The notes under the pieces: model-generated
What the model saw: only the letters and a program-made list of their open reading frames with translations
Database searches by the model: none
Told to the model about the DNA's origin: nothing
DNA from: Vespula vulgaris
Taxonomy: Eukaryota; Arthropoda; Insecta; Hymenoptera; Vespidae
Reading direction: 5' to 3'
DNA length: 64,000 nucleotides
Assembly: GCF_905475345.1 (NCBI RefSeq)
Contig: NC_066587.1
Span: forward strand, 10,159,070 to 10,223,069
Program-made: the position numbers and the translations under genes
In this document: positions 33,401 to 46,500 of the stretch, one piece after another
Layout: each line of letters opens with the position of its first letter
Numbering within the stretch: position 1 is the first letter of the stretch

Positions 33401-36400
33401 ATGGCCCGCGCCGGCGATTTCCGAGCTCACCGCGCCCCGCGCGCGCGCGCGTGAGCTCACCGCGGCCAGCGACGGCGTTTTTCAAGCTCACCGCGGCCCG
33501 TGGTGGCGTGTACGATCTCACCGCGGCCCGCGCTGGCGTGTGCAAGCTCACCGCGACCCGAATTGGCGTTTTTCGAGCTCACCGCGGCCCGCGCTCAGGT
33601 GTGCGGGCTCACCGCGGCTCGCGCTCGCGTGTGCTAGCTCACCACGGCCCGCGCTGGCGCTTTTCGAACTCACCGCGGCCCGCGCTCGCGTGTGCGAGCT
33701 CACCGCGGCCCGCGGTGGCGTGTACGATCTCACCGCGGCCCGCGCTGGCGTGTGCAAGCTCACCGCGGCCCGCGCTGTTGTGTGCGAGCTTACGGCGGCC
33801 CGCGCTGGAGTGTGCGAGCTCTCCGCGGCGCGCGTCGGCGATTTCCGAGATCACCGCGTCCTGCGCGCGCGCGCGCGAGCTCACCGCGGCCCGCGCCGGC
33901 GATTTCCGAGCTCACCGCGGCCCGCGCTGTCGTGTGGGATCTCACCGCGGGCCGCGCTGGCGTGTGCAAGCTCACCGCGACACGAATTGGCGTTTTTCGA
34001 GCTCACCGCGGCTCGCGCTGTCGTGTGGGATCTCACCGCGGCCCGCGCTCGCGTGTGCGAGCTCACCGCGGCCCGCGCTCGCATGTGCGAGCTCACCGCG
34101 GTCCGCGCTCGCGTGCGCGAGCTCACCGCGTCACGCGCCGTCGATTTCCGAGCTCACCGCGCTCCGCGCGCGCTCGCGCGAGCTCACCGCGACCCGCGCC
34201 GGCGATTTCCGAGCTCACCGCGTCCCGCGCGCACGCGCGCGAGCTAACCGCGGCTCGCGCTGGCGTGTGCGAGCTTACCACGGCCAACGCTGTCGTGTGC
34301 GAGCTCACCGCGGCCCGCGCCGGCGATTTCCAAGCTCACCGCGCCCCGCGCGCGCATGTGCGTGTTCACCGCGGCCCGCGCCAGCGATTTCCGAGCTCAC
34401 CGCACCCCGCGCGCGCGCGCGCGAGCTCACCGCGGCCCGCGCCGGCGATTTCCGAGCTCACCGCGCCCCGCGCCGGCGATTTCCGAGATCATCGCGCCCC
34501 GCGCGCGCGCGCGCGCGAGTTCACCGCGGCCCGCGCCAGCGATTTCCGAGCTCACCGCGCCCCGCGCCGGCGATTTCCGAGATCACCGCGACCCGCGCGC
34601 GCGCGCGCGAGTTCACCACGGCCCGCGCCGGCGATTTCCGAGCTCACCGCGGCCCTCGCTGGTGTATGCGAGCTCACCGCGGCCCGCGCTCGCGTGTGCG
34701 AGCTCACCGCAGCCCGCGCTGGCGTTTTTCGAGCTCACCGCGACTCGCGCTGGCGTGTGGGATCTCACCGCGGCCCGCGCTCGCGTGTGCGAGCACACCG
34801 CGGCCCGCGCTGGCGATTTCCGAGCTCACCGCGTCCCGCGCGCGTGCGCGCGAGCTAACAGCGGTTCGCGCTGGTTTGTGCGAGCTCACCGCGGCCCGCG
34901 CTCGCGTTTGCGAGCTCACCGCGGCCCGCGCTCGCATGTGCGAGCTCACCGCGGCCCGCGCTCGCGTTTGCGAGCTCACCGCGGCCCGCGCTCGCATGTG
35001 CGAGCTCACCGCGGTCCGCGCTCGCGTGCGCGAGCTCTCCGCGGCCCGCGCCGGCGATTTCCGAGCTCACGGCGCCCCGCGCGCGCGCGCGCGCGCTCAC
35101 CGCGGCCCGCGCCGGCATTTTCGAGCTCACCGCCGCTCGCGCTGGCGTGTGCGAGCTCACCGCGACCCGCACTGGCCTTTATCGAGTTCACCGCGGCCCG
35201 CGCTCAGGTGTGCGGGCTCGCCGCGGCACGCCCTCGCGTGTGCGAGCTCACCACGACCAACGCTGTCGTGTGCGAGCTCACCGCGGGCCGCGCTGGCGTG
35301 TGCTAGCTCACCGCGGTCCGCGCTCGCCTGTGCGAGTTCACCGCGGCCCGCACCGGCGATTTCCGAGCTCACCGCGCCCCGCGCTCGTGCGCGCGAACTC
35401 ACCGCGACCCGCACCGGCGATGTCCGAGCTCACCGAGGCCCGCGCTGGCTTGTGCGATCTCACCGCGGTCCGCGCTCGCGCGCGCGAGCTCACCGCGGCC
35501 CACGCCGGCGATTTCCGTGCTCACCGCGAACCGCCCGCGTGCGCGCGAGCTCACCGCGGCCGGCGCCGGCGTTTTTCGAACTCACCGCGGCCCGCGCTCG
35601 CGTGTTCGAGCTCACAGCGGCCCGCGCACGCGTGTGCGAGCTCACCGCGGCCCGCGCTGGCGTGTGCAAGCTCATCGCTGCCCGCGCTGTTGTGTGCGAG
35701 CTTACGGCGGCCCGCGCTGGAGTGTGCGAGCTCTCCGCGGCCCGCGCTGGCGATTTCCGAGCTCAACGCTCCCAGTGCGCGCGCGCGCGAGCTTATCGCG
35801 GCCCGCGCCGGCGATTTCCGAGCTCACCGCCCCCGCGCGCGCGCGCGTGAGCTCACCACGGCCAGCGACGGCGTTTTTCAAGCTCACCGCGGCCCGCGGT
35901 GGCGTGTACGATCTCACCGCGGCCCGCGCTCAGGTGTGCGGGCTCACCGCGGCACGCGCTCGCGTGTGCTAGCTCACCGCGGCCCGCGCTGGCGTGTGCA
36001 AGCTCACCGCGGCCCGCTCTGTCGTGTGCGAGCTTACGGCGGCACGCGCTGGAGTGTGCGAGTTCACCGCGGCCCGCACCGGCGATTTCCGAGCTCACCG
36101 CGCCCCGCGCTCGCGCGCTCGAACTCACCACGACCCGCACCGGCGATGTCCGAGCTCACCGCGCCCCGCGCGCGCGCGCGCGAGCTCACCGCGGCCCGCG
36201 CCGGCGATTTCCGAGCTCACGGCGGCCCTCGCTGGTGTGTGCGAGCTCACCGCGGCTCGCGCTGTCGTGTGGGATCTCACCGCGTCCCGCGCGCGCGCGC
36301 GCGAGCTAACAGCGGCTCGCGCTGGTGTGTGCGAGCTCACCGCGGTCCGCGCTCGCGTGCGCGAGCTCACCGCGTCACCCGCCGGCGATTTCCGAGCTCA

Positions 36401-37136
36401 CCGCGCCCTGCGCGCGCGCGCGAGCTCACTGCGGCCCGCGCCGGCGTTTTTCGAGCTCACCGCGGCTCGCAATGGCGTGTGGGATCTCACCGCGGCCCGC
36501 GCTCGCGTGTGCGAGATCACCGCGGTCCGCGCTCGCGTGCGCGAGCTCACCGCGGCCCGCGCCGGCGATTTCCGAGCTCACCGCGCCCCGCGCGCGCGCG
36601 CGAGCTCACCGCGGCCAGCGACAGCGTATTTCAAGCTCACCGCGGCCCGCGGTGGCGTGTACGATCTCACCGCGGGCCGCTCTGGCGTGTGCAAACTCAC
36701 CGCGACCCGAATTGGCGTTTTTCGAGCTCACCGCGGCCCGCGCTCAGGTGTGCGGGCTCACCGCGGCACGCGCTCGCGTGTGCTAGCTCACCGCGGCCCG
36801 CGCTGGCATTTTTCGAACTCACCGCGGCCCGCGCTCGCGTGTGCGAGCTCACAGCGGCCCGCGCTCGCGTGTGCGAGCTCACCGCGGCCCGCGCTGGCGT
36901 GTGCAAGCTCACCGCGTACCGCGCTGTCGTGTGCGAGCTTACGGCGGCCCGCGCTGGCGTGTGCGAGCTCTCCGCGGCCCGTGGCGGCGTTTTTCGAGCT
37001 CACCGCGGCCCACCCTCGCGTGTGCGAGCTCACAGAGGACGGCGCTTGCGTTTTTTGAGCTCACCGCGGCCCGCGCACAGGTGTGAGGGCTCACCGCGGC
37101 ACGCCGTCGCTTGTGCGAGCTCACCGCGGCCCGCGA
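30477..37136. repeat. Segment G, copy 2 (6660 bp)
   Basis: This is the second, complete copy of segment G. It diverges from copy 1 at 37137 (ACGGCATTTTCG here, ATGGCGTTTTTCG at 28403). The left edge lies within TCCGAGCTCACCGCG at about 30477-30490. The near-identity over more than 6 kb makes this the youngest large event visible in the window, or possibly an assembly artefact. Confidence 0.92.
35078..35096. repeat. Longest CG-alternating tract noted (19 bp)
   Basis: Here GAGCTC at the monomer junction has changed to GCGCTC, so the CG tract runs into the next monomer. The matching position in segment G copy 1 (near 26556-26572) keeps GAGCTC, so this is a recent private change. It also removes one SacI site. 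Confidence 0.7.
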
Positions 37137-40100
37137 CGGCATTTTCGAGCTTACCGCGGCCCGCGCTGGCGTGTGGGATATCACCGCGGCCCGCGCTCGC
37201 GTGTGCGAGATCACCGCGGTCCGCGCTCGCGTGCGCGAGCTCACAGCGTCACGCGCCGGCGATTTCCGAGCTCACCGCGCCCCGCGCGCGCACGCGCGAG
37301 CTCACCGCGGCCCGCGCCGGCGATTTCCGTGCTCACCGCGCACCGCCTGCGTGCGCGCGAGCTCACCGCGGCCCGCGTCGGCGATTCCCGAGCTCACCGC
37401 GCCCCGCGCGCGCGCGCGCGAGCTCACCGCGGCTCGCGCTGGCGTGTGCGAGCTCACCGCGGCCCGCGCCGGCGATTTCCGAGCTCACCGCGGCCCGCGC
37501 TCGCGTGTGCGAGCTCACCGCGGCCCGCGCTCGCGTGTGCGAGCTCACCGCGGCCGGCGCTCGCGTGTGCGAGCTCACCGCGTTTCGCGCTCGCGTACGC
37601 GAGCTCACCGCGGCCCGCGCCGGCGATTTCCGAGCTCACCGCGCCCCGCGCGCGCGCGCGCGATCTCCCCGCGGCCCGCGCCAACGATTTCCGAGCTCAC
37701 CGCGCCCCGCGCGCGCGCGCACGAGCTCCCCGCGGATCGCGCCGGCGATTTCCGAGCTCAGCGCGCGCGCGCGCGAGCTTATCGCGGACCGCGCTCGCGT
37801 GTGCGTGCTCAACGCGGCCCGCGCTGGCGTGTGCAAGCTCACCGCGTCCCGCGCTGTCGTGTGCGAGCTTACGGCGGCCCGCGCTGGCGTGTGCGAGCTC
37901 TCCGCGGCCCGTGCCGGCGTTTTTCGAGCTCACCGCGGCCCACCCTCGCGTGTGCGAGCTCACAGCGGACGGCGCTTGCGTTTTTTGAGCTCACCGCGGC
38001 CCGCGCACAGGTGTGCGGGCTCACCGCGGCACGCCGTCGCTTGTGCGAGCTCACCGCGGCCCGCGCTGGCGTTTTTCGAGCTCACCGCACCCCGCGCGCG
38101 CGCGCGCGAGCTCACCGCGGCCCGCGACGGCATTTTCGAGCTTACCGCGGCCCGCGCTGGCGTGTGGGATATCACCGCGGCCCGCGCTCGCGTGTGCGAG
38201 ATCACCGCGGTCCGCGCTCGCGTGCGCGTTCTCACCGCGTCACGCCCCGGCGATTTCCGAGCTCACCGCGCCCCGCGCCCGCACGCGCGAGCTCACAGCG
38301 GCCCGCGCCGGTGATTTCCGAGATCACCGCGCACCGCGCGCGCGCGCGCGAGATCACCGCGGCCCGCGCCGGCGATTTCCGAGCTCACCGCGTCCCGCGC
38401 TAGCGATTTCCAAGCTCACCGCGCCCCGCGCGCGCATGTGCGTGTTCACCGCGGCCCGCGCCTGCGATGTCCTTGCTCACCGCGGCCCCCGCTGGCTTGT
38501 GCGATCTCACAACGGCTCGCGCTGGCGTGTGCGAGCTCACCGCGACCCGCACTGGCGTTTTTCGTGCTCACCGCGGCCCGCGGTCAGGTGTGCGGGCTCA
38601 CCGCGGCACGCGCTGGCGTGTGCGAACTCTCCGCGGCCCGCCCCGGCGTTTTTTGAGCTCACCGCGGCCCGTGCTCGCGTGTGCAAGCTCACCGCGGCCC
38701 GCGCTGTGGTGTGCGAGCTTACCGCGACCCGCGCTGGCGTGTGCGAGCTCTCCGCGGCCTGCGCCGGGGTTTTTCGAGCGTACCGCGGCCCGCCCTCGCG
38801 TGTGCGAGCTCACTGCGTCCCGCGCTGTCGTGTGCGAGCTTACCGCGGCACGCGCTGGCGTGTACGATCTCACCGCGGGCCGCGCTGGCGTGTGCAAGCT
38901 CACCGCGACCCGAATTGGCGTTTTTCGAGCTCACCGCGGCCCGCGCTCAGGTGTGCGGGCTCACCGCGGCACGCGCTCGCGTGTGCTAGCTCACCCCGAG
39001 CCGCACTGTCGTTTTTCGATCTCACAGCGGCCCGCGCTCAGGTTTGCGGGCTCACCGCGGCCCGCGCTTGCGTGTGCGAACTCACCGAGGCCCGCGCTGG
39101 CGTGTGCGAGCTCACCGCGGCCCGCGCTGGCGTTTTTCGAGCTCAACGCGGCCCGCGCTGGCGTGTGGGATCTCACCGCGGCCCGCGCTCGTGTGTGGGA
39201 TCTCACCGCGACCCGCACTGGCTTATATCGAGCTCACCGCGGCCCGCGCTCAGGTGTGCGGGCTTACCGCTGCCCGCGCTCGCGTGTGCGACCTCACCGC
39301 GCCCCACGCGCGCGCGCGCGAGCTCACCGCGACCGGCGCCGGCGATGTCCGAGCTCACCGCGCCCTGCGCGCGCGCGCGCGTGTTCACCGCGTCCCGCGA
39401 CGGCATTTTCGAGCTCACCGCGGCCCGCGGTGGCTTGTGGGATCTCACCGCGGCCCGCGCTCGCGTGTGCGAGATCACCGCGGTCCGCGCTCGCGTGCGC
39501 GAGCTCACCGCGGCCCGCGCCGGCGTATTTCAAGCTCACCGCGGCCCGCGGTGGCGTGTACGATCTCACCGCGGGCCGCGCTGGCGTGTGCAAGCTCACC
39601 GCGACCCGAATTGGCGTTTTTCGAGCTCCCCGCGGCCCGCGCTCAGGTGTGCGGGCTCAACGCGGCACGCGCTCGCGTGTGCTAGCTCACCGCGGCCCGC
39701 GCTGGCGTTTTTCGAACTCACCGCGGCCCGCGCTCGCGTGTGCGAGCTCACAGCGGCCCGCGCTCGCGTGTGCCAGCTCACCGCGGCCCGCGCTGGCGTG
39801 TGCGAGATCACCGCAACACGCACTAGCGTTATTCGAGCTCACCGCTGCCCGCGCTCATGTGTGCGGGCTCACCGCGGCACGCCCTCGCGTGTGCGAGCTC
39901 ACCGCGGCCCGCGCTGGCGTTTTTCGAGCTCAACGCGGCCCGCGCTGGCGTGCGGGATCTCACCGCGGCCCGCGCTCGTGTGTGGGATCTCACCGCGACC
40001 CGCACTGGCTTTTATCGAGCTCACCGCGGCCCGCGCTCAGGTGCGCGGGCTCACCGCGGCACGCCCTCGCGTGTGCGAGCTCACCACGGCCAACGCTGTC

Positions 40101-40530
40101 GTGTGCGAGCTCACCGCGCCCCTCACGCGCTCGCGCGAGCTCACCGCGACCCGCGCCGGCGATTTCCGAGCTCACCGCGTCCCGCGCGCGCGCGCGCGAG
40201 CTAACCGCGTCCCGCGCGCGCGCGCGCGAGCTAACCGCGGCTCGCGCTGGTGTGTGCGAGCTCACCAGGGCCATCGCTGTCGTGTGCGAGCTCACCGCGG
40301 CCCGCGCTGGCGTGTGGGATCTCACCGCGGCCCGCGCTCGCGTGTGCGAGCTCACAGCGGCCCGCGCGCGCGCGCGCGAGCTCACCGCGGCCCGCGCCGG
40401 CGATTTCCGAGATCACCGCGGCACGCGCTCGCGTGTGCTAGCACCCCGCGGCCCGCACTGGCGTTTTTCGAACTCACCACGGCCCGCGTTGGTGTGTGCG
40501 AGCTCACTGCGGCCCACGATCTCGTGTGCG
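37137..40530. repeat. Satellite domain 5, mosaic of earlier monomer types
   Basis: This stretch mixes domain 3/4 monomers (alternating CG, GATTTCC, GAATTGGCG) with domain 1 landmarks such as GCCGCACTGTCGTTTTTCGA at 39001. It contains the block shared with 48.8-49.7 kb. GACGGCATTTTCGAGC monomers near 37135, 38126 and 39400 are a local marker. No gene. Confidence 0.7.
38330..39118. repeat. Block J, copy 1 (pairs with 48828-49669)
   Basis: This block matches 48828-49669 at offset 10491, then 10551. The second copy has two extra monomers (60 bp) near 49023-49080. The shared piece includes CGCGCCTGCGATGTCCTTGC, the GAATTGGCG monomer and the domain 1 landmark. It is the longest clear homology over more than 10 kb in the right half of the window. 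Confidence 0.85.
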
Positions 40531-43500
40531 AGCTCACCGCGGCCTGCGCCGGCGTTTTTCGAGCACATCGCGTCCCGCGCTCGCGTGTGCGACCTCACCG
40601 AGGCCCGCGCTCGCGTGTGCGATATCTCCGCGGCCCGCGCCGGCGTTTTTCGGGCTCAACGCGTCCTGCGCTCGCGTGTGACATCCCTCCGCGGCCCATG
40701 CCGGCGTTTTTGGAGCTCGCCGCGGCTCGCGCTCGCGTGTGCCAGCACACCGCGGCCCGCGCCGGCGTTTTTGGAGCTCACCGCGGCTCGCGCTCGCGTG
40801 TGCGAGCTCACCACGGCCCGCGCTCGCGTGTGTGCGTCCACCGCTGGCCGCGACGGCGTTTTTCGAGCTCACCGCGGCTCGCGCTCCCGTGTGCGAGCTC
40901 ACCACGGCCCGCGCTCGCGTGTGTGCGTTCACCGCTGGCCGCGACGGCGTTTTTCGAGCTCACCGCGACACGCGCTCGCGTGTGCGAGCTCAACGCGTCC
41001 CGCGCTCGCGTGTGCAGGCTCACCGCGGCCCCCGCTCGCGTGTGCGAGCTCACCGCAGCTCGCGCTCGCGTGTGCGAGCTCACCACGGCACGCGCTCGTG
41101 TGTGCGAGTTCACCAGGGCCCGCGCTCGCCTGTGCGAGCTCACCGCGGCACGCGCCGGCGTTTTCCGAGCTCACCGCGGCCCGCGCTCGCGTGAGCGAGT
41201 TCACCGCGGCCCGCGCCGGCGTTTTTGGAGCTCACCGCGGCCCACGCTCGCGTATGCGAGCTCACCGCTGCCCCCGCTCGCGTGTGCGAGCTCACCATGG
41301 CTCGCGCTGGAGTTTATCGAGCTCACCTCGTCCCGCGCTCGTGTGTGCGAGCTCACCGCAGACTGCGCCGGCGTTTTTGGAGATCACCGCGGACCGCGCT
41401 CGCGTGTGCGAGCTCACCACGGCACGCGCTCGTGTGTGCGAGCTCTCCGCGGCCCGCGCTCGCGTGTGCGAGCTCACCACGGCACGGGCTCGTGTGTGCG
41501 AGCTCACCGCGGCCCGCGCTCGCGTGTGCGAGCTCACCGCGGCACGCGCGGGCGTTTTCCGAGCTCACCGCAGCCCGCGCTCGCGTGAGCGAGTTCACCG
41601 CTGCCCCCGCCGGCGTTTTTCGAGCTCTCCTCGGCCCGCGCTCGCATGTGCGAGCTCACCGTAGCCCTCGTCGGTGTTTTTCGAGCTCACCGCGGCCCGC
41701 GCTCGCGTGTGCGAGCTCACCGCTGCCCCGCCGGCGTTTTTCGAGCTCACCGCGGCCCGCGCTCGCGCGCGCGAGCTCACCGCGGCACGCACCTGCGTGT
41801 TTCGAGCTCACCTCGGCCCGCGCTCGCGTGTGCGAGCTCACCGCAGCCCTCGTCGGTGTTTTTCGAGCTCACCTCCGCCCGCGCTCGCGTGTGCGAGCTC
41901 ACCGCGTCCCGCGCTCGCGTGTGCGAGCTCACCGCGGCCCGCGCTCGCGTGTACGAGCTCACTGCGGCCCGTGCTTGCGTTTATCGGGCTCACCGCGGCC
42001 AGCGCTCGCGTGTGCGATCTCTCCGCGGCCCGCGCCGGCGTTTTTCGGGCTCACCGCGGCCCGCGCTCGCGTGTGCGAGCTCACCGCGGCACGCGCCGGC
42101 GTTTTCCGAGCTCACCGCGGCCCGCGCTTGCGTGTGCGAGTTCACCGCGGCCCGCGCCGGCGTTTTTTCGACCTCACCTCGGCCCGCCCTAGCGTGTGCG
42201 AGCTCACCGCGGCCCACGCTCGCGTGTGCGAGCTCACCGCGACCCGCGCTCGCGTGTGCGAGCTCCACGCGTCCCGCGCTCGCGTGTAAGAGCTCACCAC
42301 GGCCCGCGCCGGCGTTTGTCGAGCTCACCGCGGCCCGCGCCGGCGTTTTTCGAGCTCACTGCGGCCCGCGCTCGCGTGTGCGAGTTCACCGCTGCCCGCG
42401 CCGGCGATTTTCGAGCTCACCTCCGCCCGCGCTCGCGTGTGCGAGCTCACCGCGTCCCGCGCTCGCGTGTGCGAGCTCACCGCGGCCCGCGCTCGCGTGT
42501 GCGAGCTCAACGCGTCCCGCGCTCGCGTGTGCGAGCTCACCGCGGCACGCGTTCGCGTGTGCGAGCTCACTGCGGCCCGTGCTTGCGTTTATCGGGCTCA
42601 CCGCGGCCAGCGCTCGCGTGTGCGATCTCTCCGCGGCCCGCGCCGGCGTTTTTCGAGCACACCGCGGCCCGCGCTGCCGTGTGCGAGTTCACCGCTGTCC
42701 TCGCACGCGTGTGCGATCTCTCCGCGGCCCGCGCTGGCGTTTGTCGGGCTCAACGCGGCCCGCGCTCGCGTGTGCGTGCTCACCGCGGCCCGCGCTCGCG
42801 TGTGGGAGCTCACTGCTGCCCGTGCTTGCGTTTATCGGGCTCACCGCGGCCAGCGCTCGCGTGTGCGATCTCTCCGCGGACCGCGGCGGCGTATTTCGGG
42901 CTCACCGCGGCACGCGCTCGGGTGTGCGAGCTCAAGGTGTCTCGCGCTCGCGTGTGCGACCTCTCCTCGGCCCGCGCCAGCGTTTTTCAGGCTCACCATG
43001 ACCCGCGCTCGTGTGTGCGAGCTCACCGCTGCCCCCGCCGGCGTTCTTCGAGCTCACCGCGGCCCGTGCTCGCGTGTGCGAGTTCACCGCTGTCCCCGCC
43101 GGCGTTTTTCGAGCTTACCTCGGCCCGCGCTCGCGTGTGCGAGCTCACCGCGGCACGCGCTCGCGTGTGCGAGCTCACTGCGGCCCGTGCTTGCGTTTAT
43201 CGGGCTCACCGCGGCCAGCGCTCGCGTGTGCGATCTCTCCACGGCCCCCGCCGGCGTCTCCGTGCTCCCCGCGTCCCGCGCTCGCGTGTGCGAGCTCACC
43301 ACGGCCCGCGCTCGCATGTGCGCGTTCACCGCTGGCCGCGACGGCGTTTTCCGAGCTCACCGCGGCCCGCGCTCGCGTCTGCGAGTTCACCGCGACCCGC
43401 GCCGGCGTTTTTGGAGCTAACCGCGGCTCGCGCTCGCGTGTGCGAGCTCACCGCGGCTCGCGCATGCGTTTTTGGATCTCACCGCGGCTCGCGCTCGCGT

Positions 43501-46500
43501 GTGCGAGCTCACCACGGCCCGTGCTCGCGTGTGAGAGTTCACCGCGGCCCGCGCCGGCGTTTTCCGAGCTCACCGCGGCCCGCGCTCGCGTCTGCGAGTT
43601 CACCGCGACCCGCGCCGGCGTTCTTGGAGCTCACCGCGGCTCGCGCTCGCGTGTGCGATCTCTCCGCGGCCCGCGCCGGCGTTTTTCGGGCTCACCGCGT
43701 CCCGCGCTCGCGTGTGCGAACTCACCGCGTCCCTCGCTCGCGTGTACGACCTCTCCGCGGCCCGCGCCAGCGTTTTTCGGGCTCACTGCGGCCCGCGCTC
43801 GCGTGCGCGAGTTCACCGCTGGCCGCGCCGGCGTTTTTCGAGCTCACCGCGGTCCGCGCTCGCGTGTGCGAGCTCACCGCGGCCCGCGCCGGCGTCTTTG
43901 GAGCTCCCCGCGGCTCGCGCTCACGTGTGCGAGCTCAACACGGCCCGCGATCGCGTGTGCGAGTTCACCGCTCGCCGCGTCGGCGTTTTTCGAGCCCACC
44001 GCGGCCCGCGCTTGCGTGTGCGATCTCACCACGGCCCGCGCCTGCGTTTTTCGAGCTCACCTCAGCCCGCGCTCGCGTGTGCGAGTTCACCGCTGGCCGC
44101 GTCGGCGTTTTTCGAGCCCACCGCGGCCCGCGCTGCCGTGTGCGAGTTCACCGCTGTCCGCGTCGGCGTTTTTCGAGATCACCGCGGCCTGCACTCGTAT
44201 GTGCGAGCTCACCGCGGCCCGCGCTCGCGTGTGCAAGCTTACCGCAGCCTGCGCCGGCGTTTTTCGAGCTCACCGCGGCCCGCACTCGCGTGTGCGAGCT
44301 CTCCGCGGCCCGTGATCGCGTGTGCGAGCTCACCACGGCCCGCGCTTGTGTGTGCGAGCTCACCGCTGCCCCCGCCGGCGTTTTTCGAGGTCACCGTGGC
44401 CCGCGCTCGCGTGTGCGAGCTCAGCGCGGCCCGCGCCGCCTTTTTTCGATCTCACCTCAGCCCGCGCTCGCGTGTGCGAGTTCACCGTGGCCCGCGCTCG
44501 CGTGTGCGAGTTCACCGCGGCCCGCGCCGGCGTTTTCCGAGCTCACCGCGGCCCGCGCTCGCGTCTGCGAGTTCATCGCGACCCGCTCCGGCGTTTTTGG
44601 AGCTCACCGCGGCTCGCGCTCGCGTGTGCGATCTCTCCGCGGCCCGCGCCGGCGTTTTTCGGGCTCACCGCGTCCCGCGCTCGCGTGTGCGAACTCACAG
44701 CGTCCCGCGCTCGCGTGTGCGACCTCTCCGCGGCCCGCGCCAGCGTTTTTCGGGCTCACTGCGGCCCGCGCTCCCGTGCGTGAGTTCACCGCTGGCCGCG
44801 CCGGCGTTTTTCGAGCTCACCGCGTTCCGCGCTCGCGTGTGCGAGCTCACCGCGACCCGCGCCGGCGTTTTTGGAGCTCACCGCGGCCCTCGCTCACGTT
44901 TGCGAGCTCACCGCTGCCCGCGCCGGCGTTTTTCGAGCTCACCTCCGCCCGCGCTCGCGTGTGCGAGCTCACCGCAGACCGCGCTCGCGTGTGCGAGCTC
45001 ACCGCGGCCCGCGCTCGCGTGTGCGAGCTCATCGCGGCCCGCGCTAGCGTTTATCGAGCTCACCGCGGCCCGCGCTCACGTGTGCGAGCTCACCGCTGCC
45101 TCCGCAGGCGTTTTTCGAGCTCACAGCGGCCCGCGCTCGCGTGTGAGAGCTCACAGCGGCCCGCGCCGGCGTATTTCGAGCTCACCGCGGCCCGCGCTCG
45201 CGCGCGCGAGCTCACCGCGGCCCGCGCCGGCGTTTATAGAGCTCACCTCGTCCCGCGCTCGCGTGTGCGAGCTCACCGCGGCCCGGGCCGGCGTTTATAC
45301 AGCTCACCTCGTCCCGCGCTCGCGTGTGCGAGATTTCCGCGGCCCGCGCTCGCATGTGCGAGCTCACCGCGGCCCGCGCTCGCGTGTGCGAGCTTACCGC
45401 GGCCCGTGCCGGCGTTTTTCGAACTCACCTCGGCCCGCGCTCTCGTGTGCGAGCTCACCGCGGCCCGCGCTCGCGTGTGCGAGCTTTCCGCGGCCCCCGC
45501 TCGCGTGTGCGAGCTCTCCCCGGCCGGCACTAGCATGTGCGAGCTCACTGCGGCCCGCGCCGTTTTTTTTCGAGCTCACCGCGGCCCGCGCTCGCGTTTG
45601 CGAGCTCACCGCGGCCCGCGCCGGCGATTTCCGTTATCACCGCGCCCCGCGCTCCCGCGCGCGAGCTCACCGCGGCCCGCGCCGGTGATTTCCGAGCTCA
45701 CCGCGCTCCGCGCTCGCGCGCGCGAGCTACCGTGGCCCACGCCGGAAATTTCCGATCTCACCGCGCCCCACGCTCGCGCGCGCGTGCTTACCGCGACCCG
45801 CGCCGGCGATTTCCGAGCTCACCGCGCCCCGCCCGCGCGCGCGCGCGGAAGAGCTCACCGCGGCCCGCGCCGGCGATTTCCGAGCTCACCGCTCCCCGTG
45901 CGCGAGAGCGCGCGAGCTCATCGCGGCCCTCGCCGGCGTTTTTCGAGCACATCGCGTCCCGCGCTCGCGTGTGCGTCCTCACCGAGGCCCGCGCTCGCGT
46001 GTGCGATATCTCCGCGGCCCGCGCCGGCGTTTCTCGGGTTCACCGCGCCCCGCGCCGGCGTTTCTCGATCTCACCGCAGACAGCGCTCGCGTGTGCGACC
46101 TCACCGCGGCCAGCGCTCGCATGTGCGATCTCTATGCGGCCCGCGCCGGCGTTTTTCGAGCTCACCGAGGCCCGCGCTCGCGTGCGCGAGCGCACCGCCG
46201 CCCGCGCTGGCGTGTGCTAGCTCACCGCGTCCCGCGCCGGCGATTTCCGAGCTCACCGCGGCGCGCGCGCGCGCGCGCGAGCTCACCGCGGCCCCCGCCG
46301 GCGTTTATAGAGCTCACCTCGTCCCGCGCTCGCGTGTGCGAATTCACCGCGGCCCGCCCCGGCGTTTTTCGTGCTAAACGCGGACCGCGCTCGCGTGTGC
46401 GAGCTCATCGCGGCCCGCGCCGGCGATTTCCAAGCTCACCGCGCCCCGCGCGCGCGCGCTCGAGCACACCGCGGTCCGCGCCGGCGTTTATCTAGCTCAC

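Larger units (their letters stand above)
21955..37136. repeat. Satellite domain 4, large tandem segmental duplication
   Basis: This domain consists of two near-identical copies of a 6.4-6.7 kb segment (21955-28402 and 30477-37136) separated by 2.07 kb of related array. Smaller duplications are nested inside at offsets 3732, 3762 and 1369. The monomer mix is that of domain 3, with frequent (CG)8-9 tracts. There is no gene or unique sequence in the 15 kb. Confidence 0.88.

Noticed and set aside
45541..45600. T-rich runs (eight T near 45566, seven T near 2041, six T in TTTTTTGAGC monomers) as terminators or poly(A)-related signals
   Set aside because: They are length variants of the GTTTTTCGAG monomer ending. 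No hairpin plus T-run unit or adjacent gene supports a terminator.
42196..46377. Open frame of 1,393 codons on the plus strand, the longest in the window
   Set aside because: The translation is the satellite read in rotating frames (ten-residue R/A/S/P-rich motifs). Equally long frames overlap it in other frames and on the other strand. There is no start context, intron signal, domain or codon bias.
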